A stretch of 7,302 nt of DNA from Thiobacillus sp. UBA2597 (GTDB lineage Bacteria; Pseudomonadota; Gammaproteobacteria; Burkholderiales; Thiobacillaceae), in the NCBI GenBank assembly GCA_002339725.1, contig DDKN01000012.1, forward strand, positions 1 through 7,302, read 5' to 3'. This document shows positions 1-6,093 of the stretch, piece by piece (positions within the stretch are counted from its first letter, which is position 1; each line of letters begins with the position of its first letter). The notes under the pieces are model-generated. The model was not told where the DNA came from, ran no database searches, and was given only the letters and a program-made list of their open reading frames with translations. The translations under genes were made by a program, and so were the position numbers.

Positions 1-1
1 G

Positions 2-667
2 CCTGCGCCCGCGCTGCCGGGCATGACGGCCGGGGCGGCCAGCGCGGCCTTGCTCGCCCCGGCACCCCTCCTGCCGGAAGGCTCGGCCGAGGCCGAGGCC
101 TGGCTCGGTCCCCTGCGTCAGGCGGTCAAGACCAGCGGCCTGTTCTACGAGGCGAATCAGGCGCGCTGGGTGCGCGGCGAGCAGACCCTGGCCGAGCTAC
201 AGCGCCAGCCGCAGGCCAAGCTGGCCCAGGCCGAATTTGCCGGCAACCGGGTGGCCGAGCTCGACGGCATGCCGGAGACGGCGGCCCGCCTGGCCGGGCG
301 CCAGGTGCAGATGCTCGAGGGCCAGCCCTTCGTCTGGCAGGGCCAGGCCTGGCCGGGCCAGCTGCTGCACTGGCAGATCGAGGAGCGGCCGGAGGGCGAG
401 GGCCAGGGCGAGCAGGAGGCGCCGGCCTGGCGCACCCAGATGCGTTTGACGCTGCCGCGCCTGGGCGGGGTGTTCGCCGAGATCGATCTCATGGCGCAGG
501 GCCTGCGCTTTCGCCTGCGGGCGGACGATGGCCAGACCCTGGCCCGGATGCGCGAAGCCGCGCCGCTCTTGACTGACCGGCTGGAGGCGGCCGGGCTCAA
601 GCTGCTGGCACTGCAGTTCGCGTTGGGCTCGACCGAAAGGGAGGCGGGTGATGGCACAGCCGGCTAA
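2..667 (+). CDS. fliK: FliK-like flagellar hook-length control protein, C-terminal part (5' truncated by window edge)
   Basis: FliK-type proteins measure hook length and switch the flagellar type III exporter from hook to filament substrates by contacting FlhB. The frame is open from base 2 with no stop, so the gene very probably starts outside the window; the ATG at 23 is more likely internal. About 221 residues are visible. Counting from the ATG at 23, residues 30-52 (LRQAVKTSGLFYEANQARWV region) match the block preceding the hook domain in beta-proteobacterial FliK-like proteins. Residues 103-118 carry VWQGQAWPGQLLHWQI. Residues 138-202 (RLTLPRLGGVFAEIDL onward, then LKLLALQFALG) resemble the Flg_hook C-terminal fold. 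A short Gly/Glu/Gln-rich linker lies near 122-133. The stop is TAA 665-667, and the last 17 nt overlap the next gene, an FlhB-like partner, which supports the flagellar assignment. The identification rests on recalled family similarity. It may be a second FliK-like paralogue rather than the main fliK of the flagellar cluster. Confidence 0.75.
   Translation, partial: PAPALPGMTAGAASAALLAPAPLLPEGSAEAEAWLGPLRQAVKTSGLFYEANQARWVRGEQTLAELQRQPQAKLAQAEFAGNRVAELDGMPETAARLAGRQVQMLEGQPFVWQGQAWPGQLLHWQIEERPEGEGQGEQEAPAWRTQMRLTLPRLGGVFAEIDLMAQGLRFRLRADDGQTLARMREAAPLLTDRLEAAGLKLLALQFALGSTEREAGDGTAG
636..644 (+). promoter_or_regulatory. Shine-Dalgarno site of the FlhB-like gene
   Basis: AAAGGGAGG lies inside the 3' end of the FliK-like gene, 6 nt before the ATG at 651 and only 3 nt before the GTG at 648. 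This spacing decides the start codon in favour of 651. Confidence 0.65.
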
Positions 668-935
668 GCCGCTCGAGGCCGTGGCCCTGGCCTACAACGA
701 GACCGAGGCGGCGCCGCGCGTGGTGGCCAAGGGGCGGGGCCTTTTGGCCGAGGAGATCATCCGCCGGGCCAAAGCGGCCGGCGTGTTCGTGCACGAGTCG
801 CCCGAGCTGGTCAGCCTGCTGATGCAGGTGGATCTGGACGAGCGCATTCCACCCACCTTGTATATCGCCGTGGCCGAGTTGCTGGCCTGGATCTATCGCC
901 TGGAGAAGGGCTTGCCCGAGCCGGGCCAATCGTAG
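651..935 (+). CDS. Stand-alone FlhB C-terminal-domain protein (EscU/YscU/HrcU family, FhlB/FlhX type)
   Basis: This is a 94-residue cytosolic protein resembling the cleaved C-terminal fragment (FlhB-CC) of the flagellar export switch protein FlhB, without its membrane domain. Residues 9-30 (LEAVALAYNETEAAPRVVAKG) align with the FlhB stretch immediately after the NPTH autocleavage motif. Residues 32-60 (AEEIIRRAKAAGVFVHE...) and 63-84 (DERIPPTLYIAVAELLAW, then IYRL) match the rest of the domain. NPTH itself is absent, so no self-cleavage is expected. The ATG at 651 is preferred over the adjacent in-frame GTG at 648 because AAAGGGAGG (636-644) then has a 6-nt spacing. It overlaps the FliK-like gene by 17 nt, implying translational coupling. 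FlhB-CC-like orphans next to FliK-like genes are known in several bacteria, and the Helicobacter FlhX protein can partly replace FlhB-CC. A similar modulatory role here is inference. Confidence 0.85.
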   Translation: MAQPAKPLEAVALAYNETEAAPRVVAKGRGLLAEEIIRRAKAAGVFVHESPELVSLLMQVDLDERIPPTLYIAVAELLAWIYRLEKGLPEPGQS

Positions 936-976
936 GATGCGCCGTGCGCATCATCCACTGGTGCGCACACCCTACA
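931..976. repeat. Imperfect palindromic intergenic element with nested hairpins at a convergent gene junction
   Basis: Outer arms GTAGG (932-936) and CCTAC (971-975) are complementary. Inside them is a 10-bp stem, GTGCGCATCA (944-953) with TGGTGCGCAC (959-968), containing one G-T wobble and a 5-nt loop. A competing perfect 7-bp stem, GATGCGC (936-942) with GCGCATC (946-952), has a 3-nt loop. The element contains the TAG stop (933-935) of the FlhB-like gene and ends about 20 nt before the glnD stop. No T-run follows on either strand, so it is not a classic Rho-independent terminator, although it may still end or protect both converging transcripts. The wording resembles a GTAGGGTGCGC...GCGCACCCTAC palindrome I recall as dispersed in several proteobacterial genomes. 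Only one copy is in the window, so membership of a repeat family is inferred. Confidence 0.55.
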
Positions 977-994
977 GAGCAAGCGTGGATTGGA

Positions 995-3565
995 TCAGGC
1001 CGGCTGCAGGGCGGCGAGCAGGTCCTTCTCCAGGGCAAGCCGTGCTGCCGGCTCGTCCAGCGCATCCCCCTTGAGCACGAAGACGTCCTCGGCCCGGCCG
1101 CCCAGGGTGTTGACCCTGGCGCTGCTGAGTTCGACCTGGTATCGGCTCAGGATGCGGGCCACGTCGTAGAGCAGGCCGGGCCGGTCGCCCGCGGTGAACG
1201 AGAGCACGTGGCTGTGACCGCTGTCGCTCGGGCTCAAGGTCAGCTCGGGCTCGATCGGAAAGTACTTCAGGCGGCGTGACAGGCGCAGTCCGCCCAGGCC
1301 GGCCAACGGCCGCTTCGCCTGCAGGGCCGCGCGCAATTCGTATTCGATGTAGCTCAGCACGTCGCGATAGGCGACGGCGCGGTTGGCCTCGTCCATGACC
1401 AGGAAGCTGTCGAGGGCGAAGCCATCGCGCGTGGTGTGGGCCTTGGCCTCCAGCACGGTGTACTGCATGCCGGCGAAAAAGCCGCAGATGCGGGCGAACA
1501 GCCCGGGCTCGTCCGGGGCGTAGACCAGCACCTCGGCCCCTTCGCCGATCGGGGCGAGCCGGGCGCGCACGATCAGGCGCTCGCCGCGGCCGAGCAGGGG
1601 CAGCAGGCGCCGGGTCTGCCAGGCGATCGCCTGGGCTTCGTGACGCAGGAAATAGACGTCGTCCAGCTTGCTCCACAGCACCTGCTCGGCCCCGGGCTCG
1701 TAGCCATACAGGCGCAAGGCGGCGCGCGCCTGCTCCTTTTTTGCCTCGATGTCGTCCTGCACCGGGGCACCGCCCTCCAGCACGCGCCGGCTGGCCAGAT
1801 ACAGCTCGCGCAGCAGCTTTTCCTTCCAGGCGTTCCAGATCCTGGGGTTGGTGCCGCGGATGTCGGCCATGGTCAACAGATACAGCGCGGTCAGCCGTTC
1901 GACGCTGCCGCAGCGGCGGGCGAAGGCGGTGATCACCTCCGGGTCGGAGAGATCCTCTTTCTGTGCCGTGCGCGAAAGCGAGAGGTGCTCGCGCACCAGC
2001 CAGGCGACCAGGTCGACATCGGCCTTGGCCATGCCATGCGCCTGGCCGAAGCGGCGGGCATCGACGGTGCCCAGGGTCGAATGGTCGCCGCCGCGGCCTT
2101 TGGCGATGTCGTGGAACAGGGCGGCCAGATAGAGCAGGTCGTGCCGCTTGAATTCGCGCATCAGGCGATGCGCCAGGGGGAATTCGTGGGCGAACTCGGA
2201 CAGCGCCAGCCGGCGCAGGTTACGCAGCACCATCAGGGTGTGCTCGTCGACCGGATAGATGTGCACCAGATCGTGCTGCAACTGGCCGGTGATGCGGCCG
2301 AAGGCCGGCAAATAGCGGCCCAGGATGCCGAGCCGGTGCAAAAGCCGCGTGGCCTGGGTCACGCCGCGCGGCTGCCGCAGGATGTCGAGAAAGGCGGCCC
2401 GGTTGGCCGGATTGCGCCGAAAGTCGGCATCGATGCGCCGGCTCGCCCGCCACAGGGCGCGATAGGCATTCGGCGTCAGGCCCTGGAGTTCGGGATGCCG
2501 CTGCAGGACCAGGATGGTCTGGAAGATCGCCTCTGGCCTGCGTTCATAGAGATTTTCATCGGCCAGGTCGAGCCGGTTGCCGCGATGCAGGAAACCCGGG
2601 GCATCGGCGATCGGGGCGATCTCGACGATGGGCTTTTGCCGCTGGCGCAGGATGCCGAGCAGGAGCTCGTTGGCGAAGCTGATCTCGCGCGCGGCCTGGT
2701 AGTAGCGCTGCATCAGGAGCTCGGCGGCGCGGCGCCCGCCCTGGGCGGTCAGGCCGAATGCCTGGGCCAGCGGTTCCTGGTATTCGAACAGCAGCCGGTC
2801 CTCGCGCCGTTTGGCGGCCAGATGCAGTTCGATGCGCAGCCGGCTGACCAGGCGCAACGCCGCGCTCAGACGGCGCACCTCGGCCGGCTCGAGCAGACCC
2901 GCGCGCGCCAGGCCGGCCAGGTGCCAGGGCAGGCCCAGGGCGCGGCTCACCCATTGCACCGTGTGCAGGTCGCGCAGGCCGCCCGGGCTCTCCTTCAGGT
3001 TGGGCTCCAGCAGCATGGCGCGGTCGGCGAAGCGGCCGTGGCGGTTGTTCTGTTCCAGAAGCTTGGCCTCGAGGAAGGCCTGGGGGTCGAGCTGGCGGGC
3101 GAAGGCCTGCTGGAAGCGGCCGAACAGGGCTTTGTCACCGGCCAGGAAGCGGGCCTCCAGAAGATTGGTCTGGATGGTGATGTCCTTGCGACTCTCATCC
3201 AGGCATTCCGACAGCCGGCGCACACTGTGGCCGATGGGCAGTCCGACATCCCAGAGCAGGCCGATCAGCGGCTCGAAACGGGCGCACTCGGCCTCATCCA
3301 GTTGGTCGTCGAGCAGGAACAAAAGGTCGATGTCGGATTGGGGATAGAGCTCGGCCCGGCCATAGCCGCCCACCGCCACCAGGGCCGTGGTGCAGGGCAG
3401 ATCGTGGTCCTGCCAGATCGCGCGCAGCAGCCGGTCGACCGCCTGGCTCAGGCCCGCCAGCAGCGGGGCGGGGCGGCGATGGGCATGGTAGCTGCGGTAG
3501 AGGTCTTCGCGCGCGGCCTGCAACTGTGCCCGCCAGTGGGCGAGGCGTTCAGACCCGCTGTTCAT
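995..3565 (-). CDS. glnD: Bifunctional [protein-PII] uridylyltransferase / uridylyl-removing enzyme
   Basis: GlnD adds UMP to PII (GlnB/GlnK) when glutamine is low and removes it when glutamine is high. This controls glutamine synthetase adenylylation and NtrB/NtrC signalling. The 856-residue product is of usual family length and has all expected parts. The nucleotidyltransferase motif GGYGRAELYPQSDID is at about 66-80, with D78 and D80 as metal ligands. A GlnD-specific linker follows, including NLKESPGGLRDLHTVQW near 189-205. The HD domain spans roughly 440-570, with H442, H485-D486 in LFHDIAKGRGGDHS, H495 and D568. Two ACT domains lie near 678-755 (VYAPDEPGLFARICGFFAG) and 786-856 (SFTAGDRPGLLYDVARIL). 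The ATG (3563-3565) lies inside the 3' end of map, a 17-nt overlap, so glnD is probably co-transcribed and translationally coupled with map. Only a weak GGGG lies upstream as a ribosome site. No catalytic residue appears missing. Confidence 0.98.
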   Translation of the reverse strand: MNSGSERLAHWRAQLQAAREDLYRSYHAHRRPAPLLAGLSQAVDRLLRAIWQDHDLPCTTALVAVGGYGRAELYPQSDIDLLFLLDDQLDEAECARFEPLIGLLWDVGLPIGHSVRRLSECLDESRKDITIQTNLLEARFLAGDKALFGRFQQAFARQLDPQAFLEAKLLEQNNRHGRFADRAMLLEPNLKESPGGLRDLHTVQWVSRALGLPWHLAGLARAGLLEPAEVRRLSAALRLVSRLRIELHLAAKRREDRLLFEYQEPLAQAFGLTAQGGRRAAELLMQRYYQAAREISFANELLLGILRQRQKPIVEIAPIADAPGFLHRGNRLDLADENLYERRPEAIFQTILVLQRHPELQGLTPNAYRALWRASRRIDADFRRNPANRAAFLDILRQPRGVTQATRLLHRLGILGRYLPAFGRITGQLQHDLVHIYPVDEHTLMVLRNLRRLALSEFAHEFPLAHRLMREFKRHDLLYLAALFHDIAKGRGGDHSTLGTVDARRFGQAHGMAKADVDLVAWLVREHLSLSRTAQKEDLSDPEVITAFARRCGSVERLTALYLLTMADIRGTNPRIWNAWKEKLLRELYLASRRVLEGGAPVQDDIEAKKEQARAALRLYGYEPGAEQVLWSKLDDVYFLRHEAQAIAWQTRRLLPLLGRGERLIVRARLAPIGEGAEVLVYAPDEPGLFARICGFFAGMQYTVLEAKAHTTRDGFALDSFLVMDEANRAVAYRDVLSYIEYELRAALQAKRPLAGLGGLRLSRRLKYFPIEPELTLSPSDSGHSHVLSFTAGDRPGLLYDVARILSRYQVELSSARVNTLGGRAEDVFVLKGDALDEPAARLALEKDLLAALQPA

Positions 3566-4391
3566 GCCCCGTATTCAAGTCGGCGGCGCGTGCCGACACG
3601 AAGGCCGGCGGTGGCGGGCTGCCGGCCGAGACGGTGAGCACCTCGTAGCCGGTCTCGGTCACCAGCACGGTGTGCTCCCATTGCGCCGACAGACTGTGGT
3701 CCTTGGTCACGACGGTCCAGCCGTCGTTCAGCATGCGGATGTCGCGCCGGCCGGCATTGATCATGGGTTCGATGGTGAAGATCATGCCCGGCTGCAGCAC
3801 GGCCCCGGTGCCGGGCTTGCCGTAGTGCAGCACCTGCGGCTCCTCGTGGAATTTGCTGCCGATGCCGTGGCCGCAGAACTCGCGCACCACCGAGAAGCCA
3901 TTGGCCTCGGCATGCTGCTGGATGGCATGGCCGATGTCGCCGAACCGGATGCCCGGCCGCACCATCTGGATGCCCTTCCACATGCAGTCGTAAGTGATGT
4001 CGATCAGACGCCGGGCCAGGATGCTGGGCGTGCCGACCGCGAACATGCGCGAGGTGTCGCCGTGCCAGCCGTCCTTGATCACCGTGATGTCGAGGTTGAC
4101 GATGTCGCCGGCGCGCAGTTTTTTCGCGCCGGGCACGCCGTGGCAGACCTGATGGTTGACCGAGGCGCAGATCGATTTGGGGTAGGGTTGATGGCCGGGC
4201 GGCGCATAGTTGAGCGGGGCCGGGATCGTGCCCTGCACGTCGACCATGTAGTCGTGGCAGAGCCGATCGAGCTCCTCGGTGCTGATGCCGGGCTGGACGA
4301 AGGGGGTGATGTAGTCGAGCACCTCGGAGGCCAGGCGGCCGGCGACGCGCATCTTTTCGATTTCTTCCGGGGTCTTGATGACGATGGACAT
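3549..4391 (-). CDS. map: Methionine aminopeptidase, type I
   Basis: This cytosolic metallopeptidase removes the initiator methionine from nascent proteins with a small second residue. The 280-residue product is co-linear with E. coli Map (264 aa). It has the five metal ligands at D101 (NLDITV), D112 (GDTSRMF), H175 (GHGIG), E208 (FTIEPM) and E239 (QWEHTV), plus the substrate-binding H84 in NHQVCHGVP. The N-terminus MSIVIKTPEEIEKMR matches the usual start of the family, which supports the ATG at 4389-4391 even though no good Shine-Dalgarno sequence precedes it. The family core ends around 253 (GYEVLT). The last ~27 residues form a Pro/Ala-rich tail (SAGSPPPPAF...), and the gene runs 17 nt into glnD. 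There is no type Ib/Ic N-terminal zinc-finger extension. A 107-nt gap upstream holds a possible promoter. map-glnD adjacency is common in Proteobacteria. Confidence 0.98.
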   Translation of the reverse strand: MSIVIKTPEEIEKMRVAGRLASEVLDYITPFVQPGISTEELDRLCHDYMVDVQGTIPAPLNYAPPGHQPYPKSICASVNHQVCHGVPGAKKLRAGDIVNLDITVIKDGWHGDTSRMFAVGTPSILARRLIDITYDCMWKGIQMVRPGIRFGDIGHAIQQHAEANGFSVVREFCGHGIGSKFHEEPQVLHYGKPGTGAVLQPGMIFTIEPMINAGRRDIRMLNDGWTVVTKDHSLSAQWEHTVLVTETGYEVLTVSAGSPPPPAFVSARAADLNTGHEQRV

Positions 4392-4418
4392 GCTGGTGAC
4401 TCGGCCCTGTTGGCATGA

Positions 4419-4434
4419 CCCGAGCGGCCTCGGG
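4419..4434 (-). other. Small hairpin in the map leader
   Basis: CCCGAG (4419-4424) and CTCGGG (4429-4434) form a perfect 6-bp stem around a 4-nt loop, between the possible -10 and the map start. It could affect leader stability or translation of map, but small GC stems arise easily in such DNA. Confidence 0.3.
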
Positions 4435-4444
4435 GATGCGCGCT

Positions 4445-4450
4445 ATTGTA
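4445..4450 (-). promoter_or_regulatory. Possible -10 element of a map-glnD promoter
   Basis: On the minus strand TACAAT, followed by AG, lies about 53 nt upstream of the map ATG in an otherwise very GC-rich gap. It is a 5/6 match to TATAAT. No convincing -35 sits 16-18 bp upstream; TTGGCA is present but about 32 bp away, too far. The call rests on the -10 alone. Confidence 0.3.
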
Positions 4451-4474
4451 CTGTGCCCGGCGGCCGGCCGCTGA

Positions 4475-4497
4475 CTTGGCCCTGCCAAGCACAGGGC
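4475..4497 (-). other. Two mutually exclusive hairpins directly after acyP
   Basis: On the minus strand, GCCCTG and CAGGGC (from 4497 to 4479) form a 6-bp stem starting 1 nt after the acyP stop. The overlapping CTTGGC-AGG-GCCAAG (4489 to 4475) forms another perfect 6-bp stem. The two share bases and cannot coexist. No T-run follows, so this is not a standard intrinsic terminator. A role in 3'-end protection or partial termination before map is only a possibility. Confidence 0.3.
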
Positions 4498-4498
4498 T

Positions 4499-4774
4499 TT
4501 AGGCGGTGGGCCATTGTTCAAAGTCGGCGTATGTCCCGTCGCCCGGGCCGATCTCCACCCGCTCGACCTGCGCCCGGGACGGACCCCGCTGGGCCCAGGC
4601 GACGATCGCCTGCACCGCCGCCGTCTCGCCCTGGACCACGGCCTCCACCGTGCCGTCGCACCGGTTGCGCACCCAGCCGCAGACATTCAGGCGCTCGGCC
4701 TCGCGGCACATGGAATCGCGGAACCAGACGCCCTGAACCCGGCCGTGGATGCGCAGGTGAAGGGTTTGGCTCAC
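4499..4774 (-). CDS. acyP: Acylphosphatase
   Basis: Acylphosphatase hydrolyses the carboxyl-phosphate bond of acyl phosphates such as acetyl phosphate or carbamoyl phosphate; its physiological role in bacteria is poorly defined. The 91-residue product has the family signature GRVQGVWFR (residues 11-19, catalytic R19) and GWVRN (33-37, catalytic N37), then DGTVEAVVQG, and it is of normal length. I choose the GTG at 4772-4774 because it forms a GTGA overlap with the TGA of the upstream fusion gene (4771-4773) and gives the typical N-terminus MSQTLHLRIHGRVQGV. An earlier in-frame GTG at 4787-4789 would add five residues not expected in the family. The overlap implies translational coupling to the SlyD-like/methyltransferase gene. 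The stop is TAA (4499-4501). Both catalytic residues are present. Confidence 0.95.
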   Translation of the reverse strand: MSQTLHLRIHGRVQGVWFRDSMCREAERLNVCGWVRNRCDGTVEAVVQGETAAVQAIVAWAQRGPSRAQVERVEIGPGDGTYADFEQWPTA

Positions 4775-6051
4775 GCCTTCGTGCCCCACACGGCATAGAC
4801 CGGGTCGGAATAGGCCATGCGATCGGCGTACTTGTCGTCCGCCGGCCGGGGCAGGCCGACCAGGGAGAAGGTCGCCAGATCGGTGAAGCCGCCGGCGCGC
4901 TGGAAATACTCCAACACCAGACCCATGCGCTCGAACGGGTGGCAGTCCTCCCAGACCCGGATCACCTTGGGCGGAAAATAGCGGTTGGAGAAGGTGAGCA
5001 CGAAGGGGGCGCCCGGCTTAAGCACCCGGGCCACTTCCTGGAAGACCTCGAGCGGCCGGGTGAGGTATTCGACCGAGACGGTGCAGACTGCGGCGTCGAA
5101 TTCGGCCTCGGCGAAGGGCAGCTTGGGCTGCTGGTTGAGGTCCTGCACCAACCGCTCGCCGAGGACGGGGTTGGCCGCCAGTTCCTCGGCGTTCATGCCC
5201 AGGCCGACGACCTGTGCCGGCGCCGCTTCGGACAGATGCGACTTCCAGCTGGTCATCAGGTCGAGCACGCGGCCGCCCCGGGGCAAGAGCCGGCCGTAGA
5301 GCTTTTCCACCTGCTTGAGGGCGAGGCGGTCGAGGTGGTCGACCAGGCGCGGCTTGGCATAGAACGCCGCGTCGTTCGAGCTGTCGCCGCGGGCGAAGGG
5401 CGTGCCCGTGAAGAAATCGGTCGGCTCGCCACGCCAGCGGGCCTGCATGCCCGGCCCCTTGCCGGCGATGAGCTCGGCGATGTCGCTGGCACGGCCGCCG
5501 GTTTCCACTCCGGCCTGCCAGGCCTCGAGGATGCGGATACCGAGGCTCAGCTCGCGCCCGGCGAGGGGATGGTTGAGGTCCACCGTGAGACTGTCGCCTT
5601 GCACGCGGCCGACGCGGAAGGGCGTCATGTCTTCGGAATAGATGCCCTTCACCCCGGCGATGAAACCGCGCGGATAGAAGCGGCCGGCGCGCGGCTCGAT
5701 CACGCGCTGGGGCTGGCGTTGCCGGTTGAAGCGGGTGTCGGGGATGTCCAGGCAGTCGCTGGCAAGATAGGCCGGCACCAGGCTGCCCGGGGGGCAGTGC
5801 AGGCGCACGCTGTGGCCCACCGGTTGGTCCAGCACGGCCGCCTCGACCTCGGGCGGGAAGAAATCACGCCAGAGGTTGACCGGGCTGGCGACATAGAGGT
5901 CGCTGTGGCGCGCCTGTTCCGACTGCCAGTGCAAGGTGAACTCGATACAGGCCAGGGCGCGACTGGAGGTGCGCTCGAGCGGGCTGCGCGGCTGGTCGGT
6001 TTGACCGCCCGCCTCGGCCAGGGAAAGGAATTCGTCGGTGATGAGGTCCAT
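4771..6051 (-). CDS. SlyD/FKBP-like domain fused to a class I methyltransferase-like domain
   Basis: This 426-residue protein appears to have two parts. Residues about 34-175 resemble a diverged SlyD-type FKBP prolyl isomerase. An early strand (ACIEFTLHW, 34-42) is followed by FFPPEVEAAVLDQPVGHSV (64-82) where SlyD has its IPGLE...GD block, then LTVDLNHPLAGRELSLGIRI (155-174), the clearest SlyD/FKBP signature. The usual FKBP active-site IPGL is not conserved. After a linker (~176-225), residues about 228-398 resemble a Methyltransf_11-type SAM domain: VLDLMTSWKSHL (262-273) at motif I, VVGLGMNAEELAANP (281-295), QDLN (303-306), FDAAVCTVSVEYLTRP (318-333) and VARVLKPGAPFVLTFSN (340-356). Motif I lacks the usual GxGxG. 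The substrate is unknown. The ATG at 6049-6051 has no good ribosome site, but it is the only reasonable start after the metG stop 33 nt upstream. The 3' end overlaps acyP (GTGA). Confidence 0.85.
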   Translation of the reverse strand: MDLITDEFLSLAEAGGQTDQPRSPLERTSSRALACIEFTLHWQSEQARHSDLYVASPVNLWRDFFPPEVEAAVLDQPVGHSVRLHCPPGSLVPAYLASDCLDIPDTRFNRQRQPQRVIEPRAGRFYPRGFIAGVKGIYSEDMTPFRVGRVQGDSLTVDLNHPLAGRELSLGIRILEAWQAGVETGGRASDIAELIAGKGPGMQARWRGEPTDFFTGTPFARGDSSNDAAFYAKPRLVDHLDRLALKQVEKLYGRLLPRGGRVLDLMTSWKSHLSEAAPAQVVGLGMNAEELAANPVLGERLVQDLNQQPKLPFAEAEFDAAVCTVSVEYLTRPLEVFQEVARVLKPGAPFVLTFSNRYFPPKVIRVWEDCHPFERMGLVLEYFQRAGGFTDLATFSLVGLPRPADDKYADRMAYSDPVYAVWGTKA

Positions 6052-6074
6052 GGCGTTCAGAGCGGCGCGCGCCC

Positions 6075-6093
6075 GTGAAGTTTCCTACTTCAC
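6075..6093 (-). other. Perfect 7-bp hairpin spanning the metG stop codon
   Basis: GTGAAGT (6075-6081) and ACTTCAC (6087-6093) pair perfectly around a 5-nt loop. The structure covers the last codons of metG and its TAG (6085-6087). No T-run follows, and the next gene in the same direction starts 33 nt after the stop, so it is more likely an intercistronic structure than a terminator. It may be chance. Confidence 0.35.

Noticed and set aside
87..105. Short GGCCGA tandem repetition in the FliK-like gene
   Set aside because: It is only two to three units encoding Ala-Glu repeats, ordinary for GC-rich coding sequence.
944..1279. A short + strand open frame after the FlhB-like gene
   Set aside because: It starts inside the palindromic element and runs antisense over the glnD 3' end, with no domain or good ribosome site.
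1436..3637. A 733-codon open frame on the + strand opposite glnD
   Set aside because: It is fully antisense to glnD, whose protein has all catalytic motifs. The antisense product is Gln/Ala/Gly-rich with no recognisable domain, as expected for a mirror frame in GC-rich DNA.
3564..4418. A 284-codon open frame on the + strand opposite map
   Set aside because: It is antisense to a conserved map gene with all five metal ligands, and its product is low-complexity.
3562..4686. A 374-codon minus-strand frame overlapping map and acyP
   Set aside because: It is an out-of-frame Arg/Pro/His-rich shadow of map that also crosses the acyP gene and the intergenic gap.
4375..6078. A 567-codon open frame on the + strand opposite acyP and the fusion gene
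   Set aside because: It mirrors two clearly recognisable genes, begins with an Arg/Pro-rich low-complexity stretch and shows no domain.
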